From Cymbomonas tetramitiformis (Eukaryota; Chlorophyta; Pyramimonadophyceae; Pyramimonadales; Pyramimonadaceae), in NCBI GenBank assembly GCA_001247695.2, contig LGRX02031216.1:18196-82195 (forward strand): a stretch of DNA of 64,000 nucleotides, written 5' to 3'. The notes beneath the pieces are model-generated. The model had not been told where the DNA came from. It searched no databases and saw only the letters and a program-made list of their open reading frames with translations. A program made the position numbers and the translations under genes. Shown here piece after piece: positions 21,578-32,300 of the stretch (position 1 is the stretch's first letter; each line of letters opens with the position of its first letter).

Positions 21578-24500
21578 TTATATCGTCACTGTACAATTTG
21601 AATCAGCATAAAAGGAACCAGTCCCAGCAACGGCAGAATGTATTCGGCCGCAAAACCCTGCGTTGACTGCGTAAGAGATGCCATGGCTCAGTGAACAAAC
21701 AACTGCAATGCGCCCGCCCGCGCCGCCTCCAGCATTCTGATGTCCCATCCATGTGCTTGAACCTGAGTTGCCCCCATTGCCTCCGTTGGCTGTCACCACG
21801 CCCCCCCCTGTGATGGAGGGTGCTGTCAGCTGCACAGATCCGCCTGCCCCGCCACCTCCGCCAGCGCGTCTGTAGCTGGTGTCGCTTGCATGGGCCCCGC
21901 CACCTCCATTGGCTTGGATGCTGCCCTGGATGACAAGCGATGTGCCAGCTGTAATGCGGATGCGGCCCCCTCCGTTGCCCCCGTGCTTATACTCGTAATA
22001 TCCAGAGTTGCCACCGCGCCCGCCATAGTCCCACGGCCGGCTCACCGACCCAAACGCGGCCACCTCACCCCAGGATGATCCGGCGTTGCCACCCGCGCCG
22101 ATGGAGTTCCCACCGTGTGCACCACCACTTCCACCATAGTTATAGCTGTTGCTGCCGGTTCTTGACCCTCTGTACCCAGCGCCACGGATGCTTGCATCAT
22201 TGTTCGTGGCGGATGCTGTCACATCACCACCGCCTGGAACAACTATCCTTCCTGCTGCGTTAATCATTATATTACTTCCAGCTGTCTGGCCTTCCACAAG
22301 CACCGTGCCGACTGTGTCGCTGTCGGTTATGTTCACGAGAGCACCCACGACTCGCCCACCGCTACTGATGGTGACATTTTGTGAGGCCGTGATGTGCACC
22401 CCGCCATTGAGCCACTCCACACTGCCGGTGAGGTCTTTGCTGTACACATTGCCCACAATGGTGATGGCTCTTGCGGTGACGCTTACAGTGCATGGGGCGT
22501 TCTGGCACCAGACATTACTTGCGCCAGTAACCTCCAAGGCGTCAACCACAAGCTCCATGTCATTTGTGGACTTCAACGTGTGGGCGGAGTGCACCTGCTG
22601 CCTCGATGCAAGGATGGCCAGTGTGTTTGCTGCCTGCACTGGCCCAGCGATGGTGGATGAGGTGCTGCCATGTAAGACCATGCTGATGTGCGCAGTGCTG
22701 GAAGAGCCTTGCAGCGAGCCCGCACTTGTCACGGACAGGCGCTCCGCGTGCACTGAGAGGTGCGAGGCCGCTGTCATAGCAGCAGCAATTGGCACAGCCC
22801 CCGTTACATTAAGGGTGGTGGCTTGTGCAAAGTGCACCGTTCCGGCAAACGAAACTACTCCTGTGATAGTGATGGTGACGGTCTGGTCAAACTGCAGTTT
22901 GCTCAAGCTTCCAAGATCCAAAGCGGCTAGATCGCATGATGCGTGCTGCATCAGCATGCTTGCTTTTCGTTGCACACGGACTGCTATGGTCCCATCTGCC
23001 CAGTCAGTGTGGATTGCCGTGGATATGGGAGTGACAACGTTGCCAGTTCCCATATTGTAGTTGTCCACCAAGAGCACCCGAGGTACTCCTGCCACCACGT
23101 GATATATGGTTCCTGCAGCTGCGCTCTTGGAGGAGCTGCTGATCCTTCCACAAGCTCCGCCTTTTGCTTGTATTCTTTCAGCATCCAAAGTGGAGGTGGC
23201 GTAATACAAAGCAACGCGCCCGCCCGCGCCGCCTCCAGCATTCTGACGTCCCATCCATGTGCTTGAACCTGAGTTGCCCCCATTGCCTCCGTTGGCTGTC
23301 ACCACGCCCCCCCCTGTGATGGAGGGTGCTGTCAGCTGCACAGATCCGCCTGCCCCGCCACCTCCGCCAGCGCGTCTGTAGCTGGTGTCGCTTGCATGGG
23401 CCCCGCCACCTCCATTGGCTTGGATGCTGCCCTGGATGACAAGCGAGGTGCCAGCTGTAATGCGGATGCGGCCGCCTCCGTTGCCCCCGTGCTTATACTC
23501 GTAATATCCAGAGTTGCCACCGCGCCCGCCATAGTCCCACGGCCGGCTCACCGACCCAAACGCGGCCACCTCACCCCAGGATGATCCGGCGTTGCCACCC
23601 GCGCCGATGGAGTTCCCACCGTGTGCACCACCACTTCCACCATAGTTATAGCTGTTGCTGCCGGTTCTTGACCCTCTGTACCCAGCGCCACGGATGCTTG
23701 CATCATTGTTCGTGGCGGATGCTGTCACATCACCACCGCCTGGAACAACTATCCTTCCTGCTGCGTTAATCATTATATTACTTCCAGCTGTCTGGCCTTC
23801 CACAAGCACCGTGCCGACTGTGTCGCTGTCGGTTATGTTCACGAGAGCACCCACGACTCGCCCACCGCTACTGATGGTGACATTTTGTGAGGCCGTGATG
23901 TGCACCCCGCCATTGAGCCACTCCACACTGCCGGTGAGGTCTTTGCTGTACACATTGCCCACAATGGTGATGGCTCTTGCGGTGACGCTTACAGTGCATG
24001 GGGCGTTCTGGCACCAGACATTACTTGCGCCAGTAACCTCCAAGGCGTCAACCACAAGCTCCATGTCATTTGTGGACTTCAACGTGTGGGCGGAGTGCAC
24101 CTGCTGCCTCGATGCAAGGATGGCCAGTGTGTTTGCTGCCTGCACTGGCCCAGCGATGGTGGATGAGGTGCTGCCATGTAAGACCATGCTGATGTGCGCA
24201 GTGCTGGAAGAGCCTTGCAGCGAGCCCGCACTTGTCACGGACAGGCGCTCCGCGTGCACTGAGAGGTGCGAGGCCGCTGTCATAGCAGCAGCAATTGGCA
24301 CAGCCCCCGTTACATTAAGGGTGGTGGCTTGTGCAAAGTGCACCGTTCCGGCAAACGAAACTACTCCTGTGATAGTGATGGTGACGGTCTGGTCAAACTG
24401 CAGTTTGCTCAAGCTTCCAAGATCCAAAGCGGCTAGATCGCATGATGCGTGCTGCATCAGCATGCTTGCTTTTCGTTGCACACGGACTGCTATGGTCCCA

Positions 24501-27500
24501 TCTGCCCAGTCAGTGTGGATTGCCGTGGATATGGGAGTGACAACGTTGCCAGTTCCCATATTGTAGTTGTCCACCAAGAGCACCCGAGGTACTCCTGCCA
24601 CCACGTGATATATGGTTCCTGCAGCTGCGCTCTTGGAGGAGCTGCTCACCCTCCCACAAGCTCCGCCTTTTGCTTGTATTCTTTCAGCATCCAAAGTGGA
24701 GGTGGCGTAATACAAAGCAACGCGCCCGCCCGCGCCGCCTCCAGCATTCTGACGTCCCATCCATGTGCTTGAACCTGAGTTGCCCCCATTGCCTCCGTTG
24801 GCTGTCACCACGCCCCCCCCTGTGATGGAGGGTGCTGTCAGCTGCACAGATCCGCCTGCCCCGCCACCTCCGCCAGCGCGTCTGTAGCTGGTGTCGCTTG
24901 CATGGGCCCCGCCACCTCCATTGGCTTGGATGCTGCCCTGGATGACAAGCGATGTGCCAGCTGTAATGCGGATGCGGCCCCCTCCGTTGCCCCCGTGCTT
25001 ATACTCGTAATATCCAGAGTTGCCACCGCGCCCGCCATAGTCCCACGGCCGGCTCACCGACCCAAACGCGGCCACCTCACCCCAGGATGATCCGGCGTTG
25101 CCACCCGCGCCGATGGAGTTCCCACCGTGTGCACCACCACTTCCACCATAGTTATAGCTGTTGCTGCCGGTTCTTGACCCTCTGTACCCAGCGCCACGGA
25201 TGCTTGCATCATTGTTCGTGGCGGATGCTGTCACATCACCACCGCCTGGAACAACTATCCTTCCTGCTGCGTTAATCATTATATTACTTCCAGCTGTCTG
25301 GCCTTCCACAAGCACCGTGCCGACTGTGTCGCTGTCGGTTATGTTCACGAGAGCACCCACGACTCGCCCACCGCTACTGATGGTGACATTTTGTGAGGCC
25401 GTGATGTGCACCCCGCCATTGAGCCACTCCACACTGCCGGTGAGGTCTTTGCTGTACACATTGCCTGCAATGGCGATGGCTCTTGCGGTGACGCTTACAG
25501 TGCATGGGGCGTTCTGGCACCAGACATTACTTGCGCCAGTAACCTCCAAGGTGTCAACCACAAGCTCCATGTCATTTGTGGACTTCAACGTGTGGGCGGA
25601 GTGCACCTGCTGCCTCGATGCAAGGATGGCCAGTGTGTTTGCCGCCTGCACTGGCCCAGCGATGGTGGATGAGGTGCTGCCATGTAAGACCATGCTGATG
25701 TGCGCAGTGCTGGAAGAGCCTCGCAGCGAGCCCGCACTTGTCACGGACAGGCGCTCCGCGTGCACTGAGAGGTGCGAGGCCGCTGTCATAGCAGCAGCAA
25801 TTGGCACAGCCCCCGTTACATTAAGGGTGGCGGCTTGTGCAAAGTGCACCGTTCCGGCAAACGAAACTACTCCTGTGATAGTGATGGTGACGGTCTGGTC
25901 AAACTGCAGTTTGCTCAAGCTTCCAAGATCCAAAGCGGCTAGATCGCATGATGCGTGCTGCATCAGCATGCTTGCTTTTCGTTGCACACGGACTGCTATG
26001 GTCCCATCTGCCCAGTCAGTGTGGATTGCCGTGGATATGGGAGTGACAACGTTGCCAGTTCCCATATTGTAGTTGTCCACCAAGAGCACCCGAGGTACTC
26101 CTGCCACCACGTGATATATGGTTCCTGCGGCTGCACTCTTGGAGGAGCTGCTGATCCTTCCACAAGCTCCGCCTTTTGCTTGTATTCTTTCAGCATCCAA
26201 AGTGGAGGTGGCGTAATACAAAGCAACGCGCCCGCCCGCGCCGCCTCCAGCATTCTGACGTCCCATCCATGTGCGTGAACCTGAGTTGCCCCCATTGCCT
26301 CCGTTGGCTGTCACCACGCCCCCCCCTGTGATGGAGGGTGCTGTCAGCTGCACAGATCCGCCTGCCCCGCCACCTCCGCCAGCGCGTCTGTAGCTGGTGT
26401 CGCTTGCATGGGCCCCGCCACCTCCATTGGCTTGGATGCTGCCCTGGATGACAAGCGATGTGCCAGCTGTAATGCGGATGCGGCCCCCTCCGTTGCCCCC
26501 GTGCTTATACTCGTAATATCCAGAGTTGCCACCGCGCCCGCCATAGTCCCACGGCCGGCTCACCGACCCAAACGCGGCCACCTCACCCCAGGATGATCCG
26601 GCGTTGCCACCCGCGCCGATGGAGTTCCCACCGTGTGCACCACCACTTCCACCATAGTTATAGCTGTTGTAGCCGGTTCTTGACCCTCTGTACCCAGCGC
26701 CACGGATGCTTGCATCATTGTTCGTGGCGGATGCTGTTACAACACTTGCTGATTTAACTTGTATAACATATTCAGACATAATCTTAACCGTTGTCCCACT
26801 TATCGTTCCACCTGATGATATTTCACAGAAGCATTTGCAGGATAATGTCACTTGCTCTGCTGCCAGTCGTGAAGCAGAAAATAAATCAATGGTTTGTATT
26901 GCCTGAATATTGATCTTTCCTGTATTGGAACTGTCTCTTACTCCAGATAAATCCCGTACGTATATCTTGCCTGCACTGCTTATATTTCGTGCAGTTATGT
27001 TGATCACGCAGGGTAGAGTACTGCACCAGATTGTGCTCGTTGAACTGATATAAAGTTCATCAGCAGAAAGTTCTAAATCATTTACAGATTTCAGGTCTCC
27101 TGCCGCAATATCCAATCGGTGAGAAGGAGAATGCAACATCAGTTTTGATGATGAGTGAATTCTGCCTGCTACATATGATGTTAGGGACGTCGTGGAGCCA
27201 TGGAGCGAAACACGAAGCAATGAGCCCCCAGATCCAAATATAGATCCAGTGCTGCTCACATTGAGCAGGTAAGCAGTAAATTCCGTTGACTGCAGACCAG
27301 TGACGGAACCAGAAACAGAGAAACATCCCATCAGCTGAATGCTGCACTGACTGATGAAGTACACAGAAGCAGTTGTGTCAACCGTAAGATTTTGTAATGC
27401 TACAAATGAATGATCGATATGAGTCTTGGCATTTCCCTGGACACGCATCGTTGTTGTCCAGTTGCCCCAGTCAGTGTGGATTGCCGTGGATATGGGAGTG

Positions 27501-28315
27501 ACAACGTTGCCAGTTCCCATATTGTAGTTGTCCACCAAGAGCACCCGAGGTACTCCTGCCACCACGTGATATATGGTTCCTGCGGCTGCACTCTTGGAGG
27601 AGCTGCTGATCCTTCCACAAGCTCCGCCTTTTGCTTGTATTCTTTCAGCATCCAAAGTGGAGGTGGCGTAATACAAAGCAACGCGCCCGCCCGCGCCGCC
27701 TCCAGCATTCTGACGTCCCATCCATGTGCGTGAACCTGAGTTGCCCCCATTGCCTCCGTTGGCTGTCACCACGCCCCCCCCTGTGATGGAGGGTGCTGTC
27801 AGCTGCACAGATCCGCCTGCCCCGCCACCTCCGCCAGCGCGTCTGTAGCTGGTGTCGCTTGCATGGGCCCCGCCACCTCCATTGGCTTGGATGCTGCCCT
27901 GGATGACAAGCGATGTGCCAGCTGTAATGCGGATGCGGCCCCCTCCGTTGCCCCCGTGCTTATACTCGTAATATCCAGAGTTGCCACCGCGCCCGCCATA
28001 GTCCCACGGCCGGCTCACCGACCCAAACGCGGCCACCTCACCCCAGGATGATCCGGCGTTGCCACCCGCGCCGATGGAGTTCCCACCGTGTGCACCACCA
28101 CTTCCACCATAGTTATAGCTGTTGCTGCCGGTTCTTGACCCTCTGTACCCAGCGCCACGGATGCTTGCATCATTGTTCGTGGCAGTTGACGATATCGTCC
28201 CATCAATGATGATGTCATTTGCGAAGACATGTGTCTCTGATCCGAGAATCATTCCATTCGGTGTCACGTTGATTGTACCCTGCGCATCCAAGGCAAGTTC
28301 ATAAGTTCCAAACAT
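21578..28315 (-). CDS. Giant glycine-rich repeat surface protein (2,245 codons, single exon)
   Basis: An uninterrupted frame ends at TAA (21578-21580). It contains five copies of a glycine-rich module of about 165 residues (GAGYRGSRTGSNSYNYGGSG ... GGGGGAGGSVQLTAPSITGG). These alternate with beta-rich spacers of about 330 residues with many short hydrophobic strands (e.g. VTITITGVVSFAGTVHFAQA). Three spacer-plus-module units are almost identical (period 1,506 bp). The first spacer from the N-terminus is diverged and contains a Cys pair (CKCFCEIS). Repetitive strand-turn patterns suggest a beta-helix or beta-solenoid, as in cell-surface adhesins. The C-terminus (FCGRIHSAVAGTGSFYADSN) ends soon after module five. 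The Met at 28315 has no signal peptide and an in-frame TGA lies 12 bases upstream. The frame is therefore probably a 3' exon, either of the large gene upstream on the same strand or of a gene with an undetected first exon. A likely role is extracellular structure or adhesion. Confidence 0.75.
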   Translation of the reverse strand: MFGTYELALDAQGTINVTPNGMILGSETHVFANDIIIDGTISSTATNNDASIRGAGYRGSRTGSNSYNYGGSGGAHGGNSIGAGGNAGSSWGEVAAFGSVSRPWDYGGRGGNSGYYEYKHGGNGGGRIRITAGTSLVIQGSIQANGGGGAHASDTSYRRAGGGGGAGGSVQLTAPSITGGGVVTANGGNGGNSGSRTWMGRQNAGGGAGGRVALYYATSTLDAERIQAKGGACGRISSSSKSAAAGTIYHVVAGVPRVLLVDNYNMGTGNVVTPISTAIHTDWGNWTTTMRVQGNAKTHIDHSFVALQNLTVDTTASVYFISQCSIQLMGCFSVSGSVTGLQSTEFTAYLLNVSSTGSIFGSGGSLLRVSLHGSTTSLTSYVAGRIHSSSKLMLHSPSHRLDIAAGDLKSVNDLELSADELYISSTSTIWCSTLPCVINITARNISSAGKIYVRDLSGVRDSSNTGKINIQAIQTIDLFSASRLAAEQVTLSCKCFCEISSGGTISGTTVKIMSEYVIQVKSASVVTASATNNDASIRGAGYRGSRTGYNSYNYGGSGGAHGGNSIGAGGNAGSSWGEVAAFGSVSRPWDYGGRGGNSGYYEYKHGGNGGGRIRITAGTSLVIQGSIQANGGGGAHASDTSYRRAGGGGGAGGSVQLTAPSITGGGVVTANGGNGGNSGSRTWMGRQNAGGGAGGRVALYYATSTLDAERIQAKGGACGRISSSSKSAAAGTIYHVVAGVPRVLLVDNYNMGTGNVVTPISTAIHTDWADGTIAVRVQRKASMLMQHASCDLAALDLGSLSKLQFDQTVTITITGVVSFAGTVHFAQAATLNVTGAVPIAAAMTAASHLSVHAERLSVTSAGSLRGSSSTAHISMVLHGSTSSTIAGPVQAANTLAILASRQQVHSAHTLKSTNDMELVVDTLEVTGASNVWCQNAPCTVSVTARAIAIAGNVYSKDLTGSVEWLNGGVHITASQNVTISSGGRVVGALVNITDSDTVGTVLVEGQTAGSNIMINAAGRIVVPGGGDVTASATNNDASIRGAGYRGSRTGSNSYNYGGSGGAHGGNSIGAGGNAGSSWGEVAAFGSVSRPWDYGGRGGNSGYYEYKHGGNGGGRIRITAGTSLVIQGSIQANGGGGAHASDTSYRRAGGGGGAGGSVQLTAPSITGGGVVTANGGNGGNSGSSTWMGRQNAGGGAGGRVALYYATSTLDAERIQAKGGACGRVSSSSKSAAAGTIYHVVAGVPRVLLVDNYNMGTGNVVTPISTAIHTDWADGTIAVRVQRKASMLMQHASCDLAALDLGSLSKLQFDQTVTITITGVVSFAGTVHFAQATTLNVTGAVPIAAAMTAASHLSVHAERLSVTSAGSLQGSSSTAHISMVLHGSTSSTIAGPVQAANTLAILASRQQVHSAHTLKSTNDMELVVDALEVTGASNVWCQNAPCTVSVTARAITIVGNVYSKDLTGSVEWLNGGVHITASQNVTISSGGRVVGALVNITDSDTVGTVLVEGQTAGSNIMINAAGRIVVPGGGDVTASATNNDASIRGAGYRGSRTGSNSYNYGGSGGAHGGNSIGAGGNAGSSWGEVAAFGSVSRPWDYGGRGGNSGYYEYKHGGNGGGRIRITAGTSLVIQGSIQANGGGGAHASDTSYRRAGGGGGAGGSVQLTAPSITGGGVVTANGGNGGNSGSSTWMGRQNAGGGAGGRVALYYATSTLDAERIQAKGGACGRISSSSKSAAAGTIYHVVAGVPRVLLVDNYNMGTGNVVTPISTAIHTDWADGTIAVRVQRKASMLMQHASCDLAALDLGSLSKLQFDQTVTITITGVVSFAGTVHFAQATTLNVTGAVPIAAAMTAASHLSVHAERLSVTSAGSLQGSSSTAHISMVLHGSTSSTIAGPVQAANTLAILASRQQVHSAHTLKSTNDMELVVDALEVTGASNVWCQNAPCTVSVTARAITIVGNVYSKDLTGSVEWLNGGVHITASQNVTISSGGRVVGALVNITDSDTVGTVLVEGQTAGSNIMINAAGRIVVPGGGDVTASATNNDASIRGAGYRGSRTGSNSYNYGGSGGAHGGNSIGAGGNAGSSWGEVAAFGSVSRPWDYGGRGGNSGYYEYKHGGNGGGRIRITAGTSLVIQGSIQANGGGGAHASDTSYRRAGGGGGAGGSVQLTAPSITGGGVVTANGGNGGNSGSSTWMGHQNAGGGAGGRIAVVCSLSHGISYAVNAGFCGRIHSAVAGTGSFYADSNCTVTI
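21720..28185 (-). repeat. 1,506-bp tandem coding repeat: five Gly-rich modules, three near-identical spacers
   Basis: Identical landmarks recur at 1,506-bp steps (for example 21826, 23332, 24838, 26344), then a final step of 1,455 bp to 27799. Differences between copies are single bases, such as GATGTGCC versus GAGGTGCC. Third-codon positions are conserved too, which points to recent duplication or gene conversion. Confidence 0.95.
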
Positions 28316-28734
28316 GTATATATGTCAATCCGTTGATCTGCGTGACCCAGCATTATACTTGCTCATCAGCGTATCCATTCAAGCATACTGTCGCTATATG
28401 AACAGGCGGGGGGTTGTGGCCTTGGGCGGGAGTATGCATTTGTTCCTTACTTCTTCCTGATCTTCACATATCACACAAATACGCATGGTTTACTGGTGGT
28501 CACAACAATCCCATTAAACAGATAGCAAGGTTTTCTAGATCTCGAGATATTTGTGATTTGATTAATCAAATGTGCACTTTCAGTATGGGACCGTATCGAC
28601 CTTTCCACGTCTTTTCCACAACTCGGTTGGTCCTTGCTGTAGTGTGCATTCTGTTTGGAATGTTTCATTAGCGGAACTATTGGCCAAATATTAAACAATT
28701 TTGTCACGTTAATGCAAACGACGACCCCCGGTAA

Positions 28735-28925
28735 ACCATACCTTGATGCACAATCAATACACAAGCGCGCCTTGGTATGAGCGCGCCTGTACCAAAAACC
28801 TTGTTGGTATGAGCGCGCCTGTACCAAAATATTCTGGTACAGGCGCGCTCATACCAACAAGTTTTTTGGTACAGGCGCGCTCATACCAAAAATGGCTGGC
28901 ATATGCCAGCGGCGCGCTCATACCG
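28735..28925. repeat. Cluster of inverted GGTATGAGCGCGCCTGTACC units
   Basis: Direct copies near 28775 and 28805 are followed by inverted copies (GGTACAGGCGCGCTCATACC) near 28834 and 28870. They form a near-perfect hairpin of about 60 bases centred at 28831. The stretch lies between the Gly-rich frame and exon 10 of the upstream gene, so it is intronic or intergenic. Confidence 0.9.
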
Positions 28926-29131
28926 TAACACATCCCCTATCTTCACCAGGCAGCATCTCAGACTTATTTAAAGAATGGTGTCCTCATGGCAAGAAAGTAG
29001 CTGCGTGGTATTTTGTCATCACTTGGTATCAACACGATGACACCTCATATCTCAACACCACGAGACAATTTATATCGGCACAGCATCATTACTCCTAATT
29101 CTGATAACCACGACCTTTAAAGTTTACGGAC

Positions 29132-29355
29132 CTGGAAAATGATCACCACCACGCATCGTGGAGAAGTGCATTTTATCGTTCCAGTGCTCAGTACCTCCAA
29201 ACTGCACGTGAACGAAGTGCAAACCACACAGCTTATTCACAGCTGCATCCCGAACCAGATTTCGTAGCATGCATAAACGGTGCAGCAAGGCGCCACCAGC
29301 TTCGCAATAGTTGTGTAACACGCATTCATATCCGGATTTACGGCGAGACTGATCG
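29132..29355 (-). CDS. Exon 10 (candidate): Cys/His-containing segment
   Basis: From GATGACAG in phase 2 it reads DQSRRKSGYECVLHNYCEAG, then LHFVHVQFGGTEHWNDKMHF and RGGDHFPG, and ends at TTTTCCAG/GTCCGT in phase 1. Phase fits the end of exon 9. No family is recognised, and the link to the Gly-rich frame further on is not shown: no phase-1 acceptor there is convincing. Confidence 0.35.
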
Positions 29356-32300
29356 CTGTCATCTATACTTCCCTACTAGCGATCTCGTCAGGAGCATCTA
29401 CTCTCTGCAGTATCAGCATCGCAACTGACAGATACCCTTGCAAGCATGCAGTCATGCAACCGGTGCATAGATTGATAGACTACACTCATACACGCCTATA
29501 GCTAGTTGTTACCCACCTGCCGTGGCCAGTGAGCACGATTGAGTTGGAGTGCACATGGTCTGTATCAATTGTGCATGTGGTCGCGGTGCTTCCACGATCG
29601 CAACCAAGCGTGGTGACTGCTCCGGATATACAGCTCGTCTCAGCAGGGGCTGCACAGTAACTCCCTTGGGTGCACCATGTGCAACCATCCGGGCACGAGC
29701 TTGGGCTCGTGAAACTCCAACACGGGCAAGGATCCCGGCTGCAGAAGTTTCCACACCAAGAGCAGCCATTGGTTGAGGTGGGTCCAATGCATGCACTATC
29801 ATTGGTGCGGAATCGGCATTCACTGGATAATAGAGGCTCTGGTGGGACAATGTCCAGTCCATAGAAGACAGTATCGTAACCCAGCCATGGACTCTCGAGA
29901 TCCACAGAGTACGAGCTGGTCATCGTGGCTGCTTGAGCTGGATACGGAGGTGGGTACAGGCTAGTTCCTGGCATGCCAGGAATGTGTGGAAGGGGAGGAA
30001 GGGCACAGTCTGGTCGCGGTGGAGGTGGTGGCGACGGCGGAGGTGAAGGTGGTAAAGGTGGCTCACTAGGTGGAGGAGAGGGGGGCCGAGGTGACAGAGG
30101 AGGCGGAGGAGATGGAGGTGACGGAGGTTGTGAGGGGGAGGGGGGCAACGGCGGTGCAAGTGTTGGCGCAGCAGTTGGAGCGGCGCTGTACCACCCGCTG
30201 GTGATCGCCATCGCTTCATCCATCTGCTCACTCATATCGCAGATAGCAAGGGACTCATTCACGATTCCAGCAAGATCTCCGGTAAGCGCCACGTCGTCCA
30301 CACACTCCTCCACCTTGTCCGCGCACACCCTTCCGCATTCCGCCTCCACCTCTGCCACATCCAGCCCTTTCCGCACCAGCTCTGCATCCCTCTCCTCCTG
30401 GCTGGGAGGCTCAAAGTAGCTGTTTCCGGTACACAGGTTCACGTCAGCTTCCCGGAAGAGCGATGTCGTGTGTGCCACTTTGCACCTAGCAAATAGCGCC
30501 GCGCTGTCATATTGTAGATTGTCGCTCTTATCGTACCACATGCCATCAAAATCCAACGGCCCACATAGCCCCTCTCCATGGAACACGTCTCCTCGGACTG
30601 CACTTACACGTGGCAGTTGCACGTACACCGAGAGGAACATCCCACCAGCCCAAGCTTGCGCAGTGATCTCCAGTCCTGAAGGCAGCACGATTTTGGCGAT
30701 AGTCAACCGTGCGCGGTGAGTGATTTGCAGCCCGGGCACTTCGGCAATGGGTGGGTTCGAAGTGATCTGCACTGCGGAGGATCCTCGCTGAGGCTTGACG
30801 AGGATCGTGGCGGTAACAGTATCATTACCGGTGGAGGCTAGGAGGCGGATGGCGAGCATGGTGTTGGCGGCGGCGCCGGTCCAGCGCGGGGCGGCGTCCT
30901 GCTGGCAGGCGTGCAGCTGCATAGGGTGGGCGCCCCCGGTGAGGTTGAGCAGGGTGTACTCGCCGAGGCCGTGGAAGTCGAAGCGGCGCCCGGAGTAGGC
31001 CCGGAAGTGGGGGTCCCCGGTGCTGCGGCAGTAGGGCGGGGGGGGCTCCATGGAGGGGGCGGCCGTCGTGGGTACAGCTGTGACGGGGGTATGGAGGTGG
31101 AGAAGGGGAGGCGGGGTGGCGATTGTGGGCAGGGAGGCGGTAGAGATGGAGGGGCGGAGGATGTGGAGAGGGTGGAGGGCTTGGGGGGAGGCTTGGTGGA
31201 GGTGGGGGAGCAGGGGAGGGTGGGGGAGGAGTTGGCAAGGGAGGGGCATGGATATGGAGGAGGCGGTAACGGGGAGGTGGGAGTGGAGGCGGGGTGGTGG
31301 GAGGAGGAGGTGGTGCGGGTGGGAGTGGAGGTGGCAAGGGAGAGGGTGGAGGGGAACTGGGACTTGGGGGCGGGGAGGAGGTGTGGATGGCGGTGGGGGT
31401 GGTGAGGGTGGTGGTGGCGGGCTTGGAGGAGGAGGTGAGGGTGTGAAGGCATCCTCGCCACCACAATAGGTATAACTGTAATGAAGTGTGCTGTTGACCA
31501 TGTAGATAGAGGCTGCTGCATCTGGACAGTATGGTTGGGTGTAGCACCAAGGTTGAGTGCACCAGCGTGCATCTTCACTCTCTCCACCTGGTAGACACGC
31601 TGCCTCTCGGCTGTCCCAAGAAGCACAGACACTACCATATAGCGGATTATAGTCCGCAGGCACCTCACCCCCATTCCCGACACATGCGCAGGGCGTTGGT
31701 GGAGGGAACGGTGGTGGAGAAGGGGGTGGGGGGTGATGGGGAGGTACTGGTGGAGGGGAATGGAGGTGGGGACGGTGGTGGAGAATGTGGAGGAGGCGGT
31801 GGATTTGGTGGGGGGTGGTCTCGGTGAGGGAGGATGGGGTGGTGGAGGTGAGGGGAGGCGGCAATGATGGTGGAGGTGGGAAATGTGGCGGAGGTGGTTG
31901 TGGAGGGCGGTTGTGGATGAGGCGGACTAGGGTGGGGGGCTTGGTGGCGATGGGGAAGGAGGTGGTGGCGTATGAGGTGGAGGTGGGGATGGTGATGATG
32001 GAGGAGGTGGGTGGGGTGGTCCAAGGGGAGAGACGGCGGTGGGTATGACGGAGGAGGGGGTGGGGGAGGGTGGCAAGGGGGTGATGGTGGAGGTGGATGA
32101 ACAGGTGGGGATGGGGGGGCAGGAGGTGCAGGTACTGGCGGGAGCGGCGGCGGAAGAGGGGACGGTGGTGGGCTTGGTGGTGGATTTCCCGGGGGGAAAG
32201 GGGGCCATGGGGGTTGCAAGGGGCTCGGAGGGACTGGAGGTGGAAGTGGAAATGATTTGGACCTGAAGTACATTGCCACCCTCCCTGCCGACTCTTGGAT

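Noticed and set aside
22149..26072. Three identical 303-codon plus-strand frames (22149-23060, 23655-24566, 25161-26072)
   Set aside because: They are antisense shadows of the minus-strand Gly-rich repeats. They recur exactly at the 1,506-bp period and have implausible Thr/Val/Cys composition.
30825..31562. Long alternative Pro/His-rich frames on both strands over 30.8-32.1 kb
   Set aside because: The GC-rich, GGTGGA-biased stalk DNA lacks stops in all frames. Only the frames with fibrinogen-like, Cys-rich and VWD motifs are supported.
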